Part shown: positions 40,471 through 49,489 of the stretch, one piece after another
Position numbering within the stretch: position 1 is the stretch's first letter
How the letters are laid out: each line of letters starts with the position of its first letter
Origin: Litchfieldia sinesaloumensis
Lineage (GTDB): Bacteria > Bacillota > Bacilli > Bacillales > Bacillaceae_L
Direction of reading: 5' to 3'
Assembly (NCBI RefSeq): GCF_900156865.1
Contig: NZ_LT732529.1
Span: forward strand, 1,071,056 to 1,135,055
Length of the DNA: 64,000 nt
Program-made: the position numbers and the translations under genes
Notes under the pieces: model-generated
The model's input: the letters and a program-made list of their open reading frames with translations, nothing else
Database searches by the model: none
What the model was told of the DNA's origin: nothing

Positions 40471-41580
40471 TTAATAAAGTAACGCGTCTGCCTCAATGAT
40501 TTCAATACGTAAACAATCAAACGCAGCTAAATCAATTTCATATGGTGATATCGTTTGGTTCTCTTCATCCTTGATAATCCTAATTTCTGGTCGTCCCACT
40601 GCGCTATAATTATAATTTGATACGATTCCAGTTCGTCCGTCATTTAATTTTACGGTTATTCCCACTGGATAAATAGCTATGCCTTCTTTGAATAATCGAA
40701 CTTGATGCGTATCGAATTGTGTCCCACTTCCACTATAAAGGAGTTCCATTGCTACATGGGGGAGAAGGGGTCTACGGTAGGTTCGTTGACTTGTAACAGC
40801 GTCAAATACATCTGCCACGCTGATGATTTTAGAGTATGGATGAATATTGTCTCCTTCTAAACCTCTTGGATATCCTTTACCGTCTATTCGTTCATGGTGT
40901 TGTAGTGCACAATGTGATACAAGTAACGGTATTTCATGTATTCTCCTTAATAGCTCAAATCCAGTAGTTGAGTGTGACTTTACAATCTCATATTCTTCAT
41001 TTGTTAGTTTTCCTGGTTTATTAAGAATTTCAATCGGAACAGATAATTTTCCTACGTCATGTAAAATGGCACCTAGACCAATTTCTTCTACATTTTTTAG
41101 TGGTAAACCATTTGCTAAGGCCAGTTGACAGGCATATATGGCTACGTTCACACTATGCGTATACAAATAGTTATCATAGACTTTTGTAGAAGCTAATAAA
41201 TTTAGTGCGGTTTTGTTCTCTTTTAACGTTTGTAAGATTTCTCGAAAAACCTTCTGAAAGCCTCTAATCGCATTACTAGAATTCATCATCTTTTGAAGTG
41301 TTGGTTTTTCAGACTGTAAATCAGCGATCGTATGGAGCCCTTCGGTAATGTTATTGATTGCTTCCACGCGTAACGCCTCAGGAAATGATTCAATAATGTC
41401 AATACCCTCTGATACACCGTCATCTATATATAGAGTATGAATATTATATTTTTGAAGCTTTTGTATGTAGATTTCTGTTAGTTCCGTCCCTTTAGCTAAC
41501 AGAACAGTCCCTTTTTCGTTATAGATTGACTGCCCCAGTATAAGACCGGAATGGCAACTCTCAATATTTATTAAACGCAT
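40471..41580 (-). CDS. HD-GYP domain c-di-GMP phosphodiesterase
   Basis: The 369-residue protein has an N-terminal region of about 110 residues without a known sensor domain and a central HD-GYP domain: metal ligands His174-Asp175 in LHDVGK, then HHERIDGKGYPRGL and ADVFDAVTSQRTYR. HD-GYP enzymes cleave cyclic di-GMP or related dinucleotides, affecting motility and biofilm. The C-terminal part (PVGITVKLNDGRTGIVSNYN) is common in Bacillus members. It stands alone in the cytosolic set of this region. Confidence 0.9.
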   Translation of the reverse strand: MRLINIESCHSGLILGQSIYNEKGTVLLAKGTELTEIYIQKLQKYNIHTLYIDDGVSEGIDIIESFPEALRVEAINNITEGLHTIADLQSEKPTLQKMMNSSNAIRGFQKVFREILQTLKENKTALNLLASTKVYDNYLYTHSVNVAIYACQLALANGLPLKNVEEIGLGAILHDVGKLSVPIEILNKPGKLTNEEYEIVKSHSTTGFELLRRIHEIPLLVSHCALQHHERIDGKGYPRGLEGDNIHPYSKIISVADVFDAVTSQRTYRRPLLPHVAMELLYSGSGTQFDTHQVRLFKEGIAIYPVGITVKLNDGRTGIVSNYNYSAVGRPEIRIIKDEENQTISPYEIDLAAFDCLRIEIIEADALLY

Positions 41581-41799
41581 TGTGTAAGTCAGCCTCTCGT
41601 CACTTAAGGAAAATGATGTTTGTTTTCATTAGTTAATTATACCTATAATTAATGAAATACTAAACATCTTTTCAGGTCATAATTACCTAAAATCCTAAGG
41701 ATAAATTCCTTCTTAACGAAACGCTCAAAACGAAGACAGTTGTTTTACTAATAATTATGTCTTATATTAACACTTCTTAGCAGTAACGTTTTTCACTTT

Positions 41800-42615
41800 C
41801 TATAACCCCTTTACCCATCTTCCTGCCATCTCAATCCAATTCACTACTTCTGGTTGAATATGGGAGTCTTTCCCTTTTGCCTGTGTTTCTTCTGTTCCAA
41901 GTGACAATCCATGTGCACCCTCTGGATAGATATGCAACTCCATTGGCACTTTGTTTTTTAATAGAGCTTGGGCAAATACCATGCTGTTTTCCACCGGGAC
42001 GGATGCATCTGTACCCGTATGCCATAAAAATGTTGGTGGTGTTTCATGACTAACTTGTTTTTCGAGAGATACATATTCTAGTAGATCCGCTTGTTCATGT
42101 TGTTCACCTAAGAGAGCCTTGAAGCTTCCCTCATGTGCATGTTCTCCTGATGAAATAACAGGATAACTTAAAATTAATCCATTTGGTTTCATTTGTTCAT
42201 TTGTATAAGGAAGCTGTTCTACCAGGAATTCATTGTTCCAGAATACTCCTAGGCTCGCTGATAAATGACCTCCAGCTGAAAAGCCCATTACAATGATTTT
42301 TTCAGAGTCGACATTCCATTTATCTGCATTTTCACGAATCATTCCTACTACACTTGCCAGTTGACAGAGTGACGTAGGAAAGACGGCAGGGGCAACACTG
42401 TAGCGTAGAATACAGGTATGGAATCCTTGACTTAGTAGTTGTATTGCCACAGGCTCCGCTTCTCTATCTGAAGTAAATTGATAGCCTCCTCCAGGACAAA
42501 TGACAATCATTGGTCGTTTCCGTTCCGCATCGATACTCGGTGAGTTATCCAGTAGATAAGTATGTAATATAGCATTTTCATTGTTAAAGGGTATATCAAA
42601 CTTTTCATGTATCAT
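41800..42615 (-). CDS. Alpha/beta hydrolase, acetyl esterase-like
   Basis: The 271-residue protein has an oxyanion motif (IVICPGGGYQF), the nucleophile Ser in MGFSAGGHLSASLG, an Asp in LWHTGTDASVPVENS and a His in YPEGAHGLSLG. It resembles acetyl xylan esterases and related small esterases (BD-FAE group). It has no signal peptide, so it is cytosolic. ATG 42615 follows AAGGAGAGTGG; the ATG at 42636 contains that site in its coding frame. Confidence 0.88.
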   Translation of the reverse strand: MIHEKFDIPFNNENAILHTYLLDNSPSIDAERKRPMIVICPGGGYQFTSDREAEPVAIQLLSQGFHTCILRYSVAPAVFPTSLCQLASVVGMIRENADKWNVDSEKIIVMGFSAGGHLSASLGVFWNNEFLVEQLPYTNEQMKPNGLILSYPVISSGEHAHEGSFKALLGEQHEQADLLEYVSLEKQVSHETPPTFLWHTGTDASVPVENSMVFAQALLKNKVPMELHIYPEGAHGLSLGTEETQAKGKDSHIQPEVVNWIEMAGRWVKGL

Positions 42616-42680
42616 ATTTCCACTCTCCTTATCCATGTGTTTTTACCAAGATACTTCTATTATACTTTCAAAAAACTAGA

Positions 42681-42708
42681 AAAAACAGGAAGGTTTGCCT
42701 CCCTGTTC
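42681..42708 (-). terminator. Terminator of the YknXYZ-like operon
   Basis: On the minus strand, AACAGGGAGG pairs with CCTTCCTGTT, followed by TTTTC, just past the stop at 42716. Confidence 0.8.
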
Positions 42709-42715
42709 AAAAATT

Positions 42716-43927
42716 TTATTCATACCTCAAAGCGTCAATTGGACTTAGTTTAGATGCCTTGTTTGCTGGAAGAATACCAAAAATAATTCCGATAAACGCT
42801 GAAAAACCAACACCGATTAATACAATCAATGGGCTTACCGTTGCAGATATCGGTGCGAACTCTGAAACGATGATTGTTCCTAACGTCGCTAATCCGATGC
42901 CAATCAATCCACCTAAAGACGTTAAGGTCATTGACTCGATTAGGAATTGAAGTAAAATTCGACCTCGAGTTGCCCCAAGTGCTTTACGAAGGCCAATTTC
43001 TCTTGTTCTTTCAGTGACAGAAACGAGCATAATGTTCATCACACCAATTCCGCCAACTAATAAGGAAATACCAGCAATACTACCGATGACTAAGGTCATA
43101 ATGGTAATGACTGTATCAACTTCCTCCTCATAATCCGAGAAGTCATTAACTGTATACATACCATCTTCAAGTTTTTTTGCTGCTGTTAGTGCATCTGCAG
43201 CTGAACGTCCTATTTCAGAAATTCGTTCAGGGTCATCTGCGATAATAGCCAACCGTTCAATCTCCCTATTGCCGAACATCATTGAAATAACCCCTCGTGG
43301 CATGAGCATTTCTCCTGATTCATTATATCGGTATTGTTCAGGAATTGGAGATTCATAGACACCAACAAGCTTGTATGGATTTCCATTAAGATCCACTATC
43401 TCACCGATTATATCCTCTTTGTTTGAGAAGAATTTTTCACGTGCTACTGTATCAATCATGACAACACGGTTTCTTCCATCATTATCACGTGCGTTGATAG
43501 GACGTCCTTCAACGATTTGAATATCCCTTGCTGAAAAGAACTCAGGTCCAACTCCGGTAATTTCCATTTCACCCTGTTTATCATTGTACGTCATGGGTCC
43601 CCAACCTTGATTGGTAGCAATTACAGCTTTTACTCCAGCTACTGCAGAAAGGGTATCGACGTCTTCAGATGTAAGCTCGGGTTCCATCCAGAACATCTCG
43701 GATTCTTCTTCCCCTTCTTTAGGCATTGGTTGATACCAAATATCAACTGCATTTTTCTCGAGACTAAAAAGTTCTTCTGTCATTTTCGTTTTTGCGCCTT
43801 GGCCGATTGCAACAATAATGATAACAGCAGCAACACCTATGATAATCCCAAGCATCGTTAAAATAGAGCGAACTTTATGATTCCATATCGAGGATAATGC
43901 TACTTTAAAGCTTTCTAATAGACTCAT
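42716..43927 (-). CDS. ABC exporter permease (MacB/YknZ-like)
   Basis: The 403-residue permease has a MacB topology: one N-terminal helix (KVRSILTMLGIIIGVAAVIIIVAIGQG), a large extracellular domain to about residue 275, then three helices with LLVGGIGVMNIMLVSVTERTREIGLRKALGA, the FtsX/MacB coupling motif. YknZ is the B. subtilis type. Its start ATG overlaps the ATPase stop as ATGA (43924-43927). Confidence 0.92.
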   Translation of the reverse strand: MSLLESFKVALSSIWNHKVRSILTMLGIIIGVAAVIIIVAIGQGAKTKMTEELFSLEKNAVDIWYQPMPKEGEEESEMFWMEPELTSEDVDTLSAVAGVKAVIATNQGWGPMTYNDKQGEMEITGVGPEFFSARDIQIVEGRPINARDNDGRNRVVMIDTVAREKFFSNKEDIIGEIVDLNGNPYKLVGVYESPIPEQYRYNESGEMLMPRGVISMMFGNREIERLAIIADDPERISEIGRSAADALTAAKKLEDGMYTVNDFSDYEEEVDTVITIMTLVIGSIAGISLLVGGIGVMNIMLVSVTERTREIGLRKALGATRGRILLQFLIESMTLTSLGGLIGIGLATLGTIIVSEFAPISATVSPLIVLIGVGFSAFIGIIFGILPANKASKLSPIDALRYE

Positions 43928-44601
43928 AGACTTCTCCTCTGATCATCCGTTATCAAACCATCTTTTAATGTGATAACCCTATTTGCATATGCTGCCACTT
44001 CTTCCTCATGTGTAACAATGATGACAGTTCGGCCCTCTTTATTGAGATTGACCATGAGCTCCATTATTTGTTCACTCGTTTTGGAGTCAAGCGCACCAGT
44101 AGGTTCATCTGCTAAAACGATAGAAGGATTGTTTACGAGAGCTCTAGCAATCGCCACCCTTTGTTTCTGTCCTCCTGATAACTGATTCGGCAAATGCTTT
44201 ACTCGGTCTGCAAGCCCTACCTTGTCCAACATTTGTTTCGCTCTTTCCGTACGTTCCCGCTTTGGTACTCCAGCATAAATTAATGGTGACTCGACATTTT
44301 TAAGTGCATTATGCCGAGGTAACAGAAAGAATTGCTGAAAAACGAAACCGACATGTTCATTACGTAATTTGGCTAGTTTATTATCTTTCGCTAGGCCGAC
44401 TTTTTCCTCGTTTAATTCAAACGTCCCTGAAGTCGGTGTATCTAAAAATCCGATAATATTCATCAAGGTTGATTTTCCTGATCCAGATGGTCCCATGATA
44501 GCGATGAATTCTCCATCTTCAATTGTTAAATCAATACCGTGCAGAACAGGGACCTGCATAGCCCCATTCCCATATACCTTAGTAATCTTACTCAACTTCA
44601 T
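43924..44601 (-). CDS. ABC exporter ATPase (MacB/LolD/YknY-like)
   Basis: The 225-residue ATPase has Walker A GPSGSGKST, the Q-loop FVFQQFFLLPRH, the signature LSGGQKQR, Walker B IVLADEPTGALD and the switch His in VTHEEEV. This is the family that drives MacB-type permeases. The ATG at 44601 lies inside the end of the adaptor gene (14-nt overlap); a TTG at 44604 is possible. All three genes are one operon. Confidence 0.92.
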   Translation of the reverse strand: MKLSKITKVYGNGAMQVPVLHGIDLTIEDGEFIAIMGPSGSGKSTLMNIIGFLDTPTSGTFELNEEKVGLAKDNKLAKLRNEHVGFVFQQFFLLPRHNALKNVESPLIYAGVPKRERTERAKQMLDKVGLADRVKHLPNQLSGGQKQRVAIARALVNNPSIVLADEPTGALDSKTSEQIMELMVNLNKEGRTVIIVTHEEEVAAYANRVITLKDGLITDDQRRSL

Positions 44602-45853
44602 CAAAGGAGGTCACTTCCATTCCGTCATACAAACCTTCATATGGTGCTATTACAACAAGTTCATCCTTTGAAATACCTTCAGATATTTGAATAAACTCAT
44701 CGTTCATTGAACCTGTTTGAACTTCACGTCTTTGTAAGATTCCATCAGCTAAGACATACACAACGGCAACTCCACCTTCATCTAAAATAGCAGTGTGTGG
44801 CACAATTGGTAGGACTTCAGTCCCAGGTATACGTACTTCTAAAGAAACGTGAAAACCGTGGCGTAATTCAGTTGTATCATCTGTAATACCCACTTTGAAA
44901 GGATACATGGTAACATTTCCGCCACCCATACCATAAATATCACCTTCTCCTCCTCCACTCCCATCCGGGAATTGAGAAACTGATTCGACTACACCTTTCC
45001 ATTCACGATCCTTGTACACTTTAGGACGAACAATGACTTCTTGTCCTTGTTGGATTTTAACTGCATCAAACTCGCTCATGGTACCAATGACTTTATACGG
45101 TTTGTTTGAAATGATATGTATAACAGGCTCTGAGGCACCCGCTTCAGTTGTTGCAATGTTTTTATTTATCTTGACAATGATTCCGTCAATTTTACTACTA
45201 ATCGTCATGTCTTTTTTCTGATTGGTGATTTCAGTAATTCTTTCGTTTGCAGCGGTAATTTCAGATTTTGTATTTTCATACTGTAACTCCATCTGTACCT
45301 TTTCGCTTGTTAGCTGATTCACATCTTCTACAGGAACTTCTTCTACTACTACCTCTTCCGTTCCCTCTTCTGTTTCAACAGTTTCAGTTTTAGGCTTGTT
45401 CTTTTGTGCAGCCAAAGTCTTCTTCGCTTCCTCAATCCGTTTGCCTAGCGCCTTAATTTGACTTTGTTCGGTGTTTGCTCTGACCTGAATTAAGTCTCTT
45501 TCTCTAGTCGCACGGGCAAGCTCAGTATCTAATTTTGAAGAGTCGTAGACAAATAGTGGATCACCAGCTTTCACCGTCTGGTTTTCTTCTACCTTATATT
45601 CACTAATTTCCCCATACTCAGGGTTGATGAATACTTTTTGTTCTCCTTCCGGTACAATTTCACCCGTAACTAAAATGGTTTCAACTAACTCCTGTTCTTT
45701 TGCTTTTTGTACGGCTACGTTGACTTCTTCGATTTGTTCTCCAACGGATGCAACACTTTTTTCCTTCATGAAAAAGGCCACTGCACCAACAGTGAGGACT
45801 AACACACCTAAAATCGAGAATACCCAAATCAAAACCTTCTTTTTCTTCAACAT
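44588..45853 (-). CDS. MacA/HlyD-type membrane-fusion adaptor (YknX-like)
   Basis: The 421-residue protein has an N-terminal membrane anchor (KVLIWVFSILGVLVLTVGAVAFF), two half-lipoyl barrels split by a coiled-coil hairpin (about residues 100-190, LIQVRANTEQSQIKALGKRIEEAKK) and beta-barrel domains. It links a MacB-type pump to the cell exterior. YknX is the B. subtilis type. AGGGGGAAG lies about 5 nt before ATG 45853. The Glu/Val-rich insert VETEEGTEEVVVEEVP in the hairpin is unusual. Confidence 0.9.
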   Translation of the reverse strand: MLKKKKVLIWVFSILGVLVLTVGAVAFFMKEKSVASVGEQIEEVNVAVQKAKEQELVETILVTGEIVPEGEQKVFINPEYGEISEYKVEENQTVKAGDPLFVYDSSKLDTELARATRERDLIQVRANTEQSQIKALGKRIEEAKKTLAAQKNKPKTETVETEEGTEEVVVEEVPVEDVNQLTSEKVQMELQYENTKSEITAANERITEITNQKKDMTISSKIDGIIVKINKNIATTEAGASEPVIHIISNKPYKVIGTMSEFDAVKIQQGQEVIVRPKVYKDREWKGVVESVSQFPDGSGGGEGDIYGMGGGNVTMYPFKVGITDDTTELRHGFHVSLEVRIPGTEVLPIVPHTAILDEGGVAVVYVLADGILQRREVQTGSMNDEFIQISEGISKDELVVIAPYEGLYDGMEVTSFDEVE

Positions 45854-46162
45854 ACTTCCCCCTAGAGTTTTCATTTCATTGGGTTAATTTTGAATTTCTT
45901 AATCTATAAATCTATGGATTACAAATTACTATAAAAATGTAAAAAAATCCAAATTTATCCCTAAACAATAAGACGACGGTCTTAGCCAAAAGGTTTCATT
46001 TTTTTACAAAACTTTTTAAAAATTTACAAAAAGCGTTCTATTTGTGTAATGTGATTTTGCCATTGATATAAAATCTTGATTTTTATTGGACAAACAGTAA
46101 TACGTTCAATAGTTTTTCATAAAATGTACAAGTTGTATCTTTATGTAATGGAGTGAGTGCAT
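45854..46162. other. Intergenic region between the adaptor gene and the LysE gene
   Basis: This AT-rich divergent region of 309 bases holds the ECF-type promoter at 45972-45998 for the leftward operon and should hold the promoter of the rightward LysE gene, for which I see no clear match. No ORF is supported. Confidence 0.6.
45972..45998 (-). promoter_or_regulatory. ECF-sigma-type promoter of the YknXYZ-like operon
   Basis: On the minus strand, TGAAAC (45993-45998) is followed after 17 nt by CGTC (45972-45975), a pattern accepted by sigma-W and sigma-M. It lies about 120 nt before the adaptor start. B. subtilis yknWXYZ is sigma-W controlled. A second CGTC at 14 nt overlaps, so the -10 choice is uncertain. 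Confidence 0.6.
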
Positions 46163-46795
46163 TTGAGTGTTACGATTTTGATAAGTTATATTATTTTGGG
46201 TTTGACCCTTGCAGCTCCTATTGGGCCAGTTAATTCAGCAAGATTGGATAAGGGAATTAAAAATGGATTTTGGCATGCTTGGGTAGTTGGTTTCGGCTCA
46301 ATGATTGCAGATGCAATCTTTATGCTAGTTGTTTATTTAGGGTTGGTACACTTTCTTGAAATACCACCGGTACAAGTCTTTTTATGGTTATTCGGCGGCT
46401 TTATTCTTCTATATTCGGGTATTGAAAGTATGCTTGGAGCGAATTCACTTGAATTAGAATACAAACGCGAAAGAGAGTCACTCTTTAGATGCTTTCTGAC
46501 AGGATTTATTATGTCGATAACGAGTCCTCTATCGATTTTATTTTGGCTTGGTATTTATGGCTCGATCTTGGCTAAAACTGCGCAAGAAAATGGCACGGGT
46601 GAATTGCTAATTTATAGTTCTATGATTTTCATTGGTCTGACCCTTTGGGATCTTTTTGTAGCAGCGCTTACGACTGTATTTCGAAAGTTTTTAAATAGTA
46701 TTGTTCTCATTTGGATTTCCATTTTATCAGGTTTATCATTAGTTGGCTTTGGCTTGTACTTTGCCTATCAAGGCATTATGGCATTATTCCGATAA
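46163..46795 (+). CDS. LysE family exporter
   Basis: The 210-residue protein has six hydrophobic segments and the LysE/RhtB start LGLTLAAPIGPVNSARLDKGIKNGF, then TGFIMSITSPLSILFWLGIYG. Such proteins export basic or other amino acids, and the substrate is unknown. TTG 46163 lies 5-6 nt after GGAGTGA; the GTG at 46157 overlaps that site. Confidence 0.87.
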   Translation: MSVTILISYIILGLTLAAPIGPVNSARLDKGIKNGFWHAWVVGFGSMIADAIFMLVVYLGLVHFLEIPPVQVFLWLFGGFILLYSGIESMLGANSLELEYKRERESLFRCFLTGFIMSITSPLSILFWLGIYGSILAKTAQENGTGELLIYSSMIFIGLTLWDLFVAALTTVFRKFLNSIVLIWISILSGLSLVGFGLYFAYQGIMALFR

Positions 46796-46806
46796 CAATA
46801 CTACAT

Positions 46807-46836
46807 AAAAAAAGTAGCCCGAAAGCTACTCTTCTT
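46807..46836. terminator. Terminator between the LysE gene and the helicase gene
   Basis: AGTAGC (46813-46818) pairs with GCTACT (46825-46830), with A and T runs outside, between convergent genes. Confidence 0.7.
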
Positions 46837-46854
46837 TATATATCGTACATGCTC

Positions 46855-49341
46855 TTACGGTCTTCTCGGACGTTCGAAATAACACTCGTTGCAAATGGCG
46901 AATGAAAAGCCGATTGGTAGGTTCTTCCCGCAGCGCTTACATACTCGTTTGGCGGGATGGATTCCAGTCTTTAGTTGTTCATGGATTTTATCACTGATCT
47001 CCTCCCTTACCCTTTCCCAATAGTGTGCCTCTGTCTGTTTTCCAATTTTATAGAGAAATAATAAATGTAAACCGACTGCTTTATAGGAGAGTTCAAGCTC
47101 TTCTAATCCAGAATCTTTAAGAATCGGATCAGGAAGCGGGAATCCATCAACGATTGCTTCAAGCGTTTTTTTCCATTGAGCTCGTAGTGATGGTTCATTT
47201 GATGAAAAGGGTAAATGTAAAAAGCCATATAGGTCAGGTAATGAAAGTTTGGCTTCAATGATAGTATCTTCAACTAGTTCATACAGCAATCGTTCTTCAT
47301 CAAGGCTTGCCTTTTTAGTACCTTCTGGACTTTTGAATTGATCCCAGAGGTAGAAAAACATCCTCATTTTCCGTGAGTATTTCTGAAAGCGTTCGAGAAC
47401 CGCATTGGTTGGTGCAATGGCAAAGCCCTCGAGTGGGGCATCCTCTTGTTCCAAGAGACGGGTCATGGTTTTGATGTCACTCGTAAATGCAACCTTTCCT
47501 ATATCATAAATTCCTCGTCTACCTGCCCGTCCTGCTATTTGCTTCACTTCCTGTGATGTTAGCAACCTTCTTCTCGTTCCGTCAAACTTATCATTTTCTA
47601 AAAACACGATTCGTCTTATAGGTAAATTAAGCCCCATACCAATTGCATCGGTCGCTACGATAACAGTCGTTTCTCCTTCATTAAAGCGTTGTATCTGTTT
47701 TTTTCGTGTCTCTGGTGGCATACTGCCGTAGATCATGCTGACCCGACGTCCACTCCTTTGCAGCTCGGATGCTGTTTCAAGCACTCTTCTTCTTGAGAAG
47801 CAAACAAGTGCATCCCCTTTTCGCGTTTGGTTTAGACGAAAAAGCTGTGGCTCTACCTCGAGTGGTATATCTCGATGATATTCGTGGACTTCTACATCCG
47901 AGTTACCTAGTAACTGTAAAATCATCAGTTTTGCATGGAAACTACAAATAATGTGAACCTCTTTTGAATTAGCAGAGGTAATGGCTTTATACCATGAAAA
48001 GCCTCGGTCTTTATCCGAAATCATCTGGGCTTCATCAATGACAACTACTTCGTAAAAATCCTTTTCTCGTAGCATTTCTACAGTAGCAGAAAGATGTCTC
48101 GCACCCTCTACCACTTTTTCTTCTTCCCCTGTTTTTAAGTTGCAAGCAATACCTTCTTCATTTAATGTTTCGTATATCTCAAGTGCTAATAAACGTAATG
48201 GAGCTAAATAGATCCCGCTACTAGCTTCTTTCATTCTCTGTATTGCTTGAAACGTTTTTCCAGTATTGGTTTCTCCAACATGAAGAACGTACTGAATGTT
48301 TCTTCCCGGTGATAAATGATAAGCACGTCCGAAAATATCCTCAATCATTCGCAGTTCTTCTTCTTTTTGACGCCTTAACTCCTCTTTTTCTTTTTCAGTC
48401 CGTTCTTTTCGCTCGGTAATATCTTTTTCCAATAAGGCTCGATGTGTTTCCAGGTCAAAAGGTATATCAATAAGCTTCACAAGGTCAGACACATACTCTT
48501 CTAATAGATCTTCAAATAAGTCCTCACGTATGTCTAAAAAATTCTCATATGCAACTTCCTGTAGAAATGTACTAGTTAATGGTTCTTGATAGCTCTTTTC
48601 ACATTCATCGAACATATGTTTCGGAAGGTGAGACTTAAGCCAATTTGGCCCAAAATCCATAAGATTTTGCAATATAAGATCCTCATACTGCTCAATCAAG
48701 TCTTCTTGATAAAAATAACGATTATGGGCAAGTTCTGTTTCTTCATATAAATAGGAAGCAAAAGTTACATCATTAGAAGATAAAATCATTCCTTTTTTAT
48801 CAATCTCAATCGCTAAATGACTTCCGAGCAAATAACGACACCTTAAATAGAGCTCCTCGTAATGATCTCCTAATATTTCGTTTAGATAAAAGTTCAGTCT
48901 TAGCAGGAATTTTCTTTTTGTTTCGCGTTCCTCCTGCTTCTTAATTCGCGTTTCATACTCATTCCTTGCTGTCTGATATTTTTGTTCCCATTCTTTCGGA
49001 TGATTTGAGAATGTACCCTCAAGCCAACTCACTAAATCAAAGGGCTTAACGTGACGAATCTCTGATCGAAATTGTTTATTCAGAAGTTTTTTACTAACAT
49101 CTTCTACTTCAAAACCATGCTGAACTAAATAAGCTTTTTTCTCGGAAATAGACGCATGGATGGCAGTGTTTAGCCAAGCATTTAGCCATATTTGCTCAAT
49201 AAATTGACCTCGTTCACGCACATATCGTTCAAATGAAGGCATTGTCTCTTGTTGTTCGAGGTAATGATCAATGTCATCCATAATCATTTGTTTTGCTCGT
49301 TCTACTGCTTGATTAAAGTACTGCTCAAGTTGAATGCTCAT
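46855..49341 (-). CDS. Suv3-like superfamily 2 helicase with C-terminal zinc ribbon
   Basis: The 828-residue protein has a long N-terminal helical region (about 1-340) with a charged coiled coil near 310-345. The helicase core then has Walker A GETNTGKTFQAI near residue 356, YLAPLRLLALEIYE, the box DEAQMI at 436, and QIAGRAGRRG. The core order and the DEAQ-type box match the Suv3 RNA helicase family, better known from mitochondria and proteobacteria. Near the end CKRCGKN...CNEC forms a zinc ribbon. AAGGAGTAATTGT precedes ATG 49341. It may act in RNA decay; no RNase gene is adjacent. Confidence 0.82.
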   Translation of the reverse strand: MSIQLEQYFNQAVERAKQMIMDDIDHYLEQQETMPSFERYVRERGQFIEQIWLNAWLNTAIHASISEKKAYLVQHGFEVEDVSKKLLNKQFRSEIRHVKPFDLVSWLEGTFSNHPKEWEQKYQTARNEYETRIKKQEERETKRKFLLRLNFYLNEILGDHYEELYLRCRYLLGSHLAIEIDKKGMILSSNDVTFASYLYEETELAHNRYFYQEDLIEQYEDLILQNLMDFGPNWLKSHLPKHMFDECEKSYQEPLTSTFLQEVAYENFLDIREDLFEDLLEEYVSDLVKLIDIPFDLETHRALLEKDITERKERTEKEKEELRRQKEEELRMIEDIFGRAYHLSPGRNIQYVLHVGETNTGKTFQAIQRMKEASSGIYLAPLRLLALEIYETLNEEGIACNLKTGEEEKVVEGARHLSATVEMLREKDFYEVVVIDEAQMISDKDRGFSWYKAITSANSKEVHIICSFHAKLMILQLLGNSDVEVHEYHRDIPLEVEPQLFRLNQTRKGDALVCFSRRRVLETASELQRSGRRVSMIYGSMPPETRKKQIQRFNEGETTVIVATDAIGMGLNLPIRRIVFLENDKFDGTRRRLLTSQEVKQIAGRAGRRGIYDIGKVAFTSDIKTMTRLLEQEDAPLEGFAIAPTNAVLERFQKYSRKMRMFFYLWDQFKSPEGTKKASLDEERLLYELVEDTIIEAKLSLPDLYGFLHLPFSSNEPSLRAQWKKTLEAIVDGFPLPDPILKDSGLEELELSYKAVGLHLLFLYKIGKQTEAHYWERVREEISDKIHEQLKTGIHPAKRVCKRCGKNLPIGFSFAICNECYFERPRRP

Positions 49342-49489
49342 ACAATTACTCCTTATCAACATGACCTATTATAGTTAGTTTACTTATACCTGAAAAAAAT
49401 ATGTTGTATAAGGATGATATTACCACAACTATACGCACTATCTGTTTGATACAATTTGAAGATGATAATGAAATCAGGAGGACAACATC

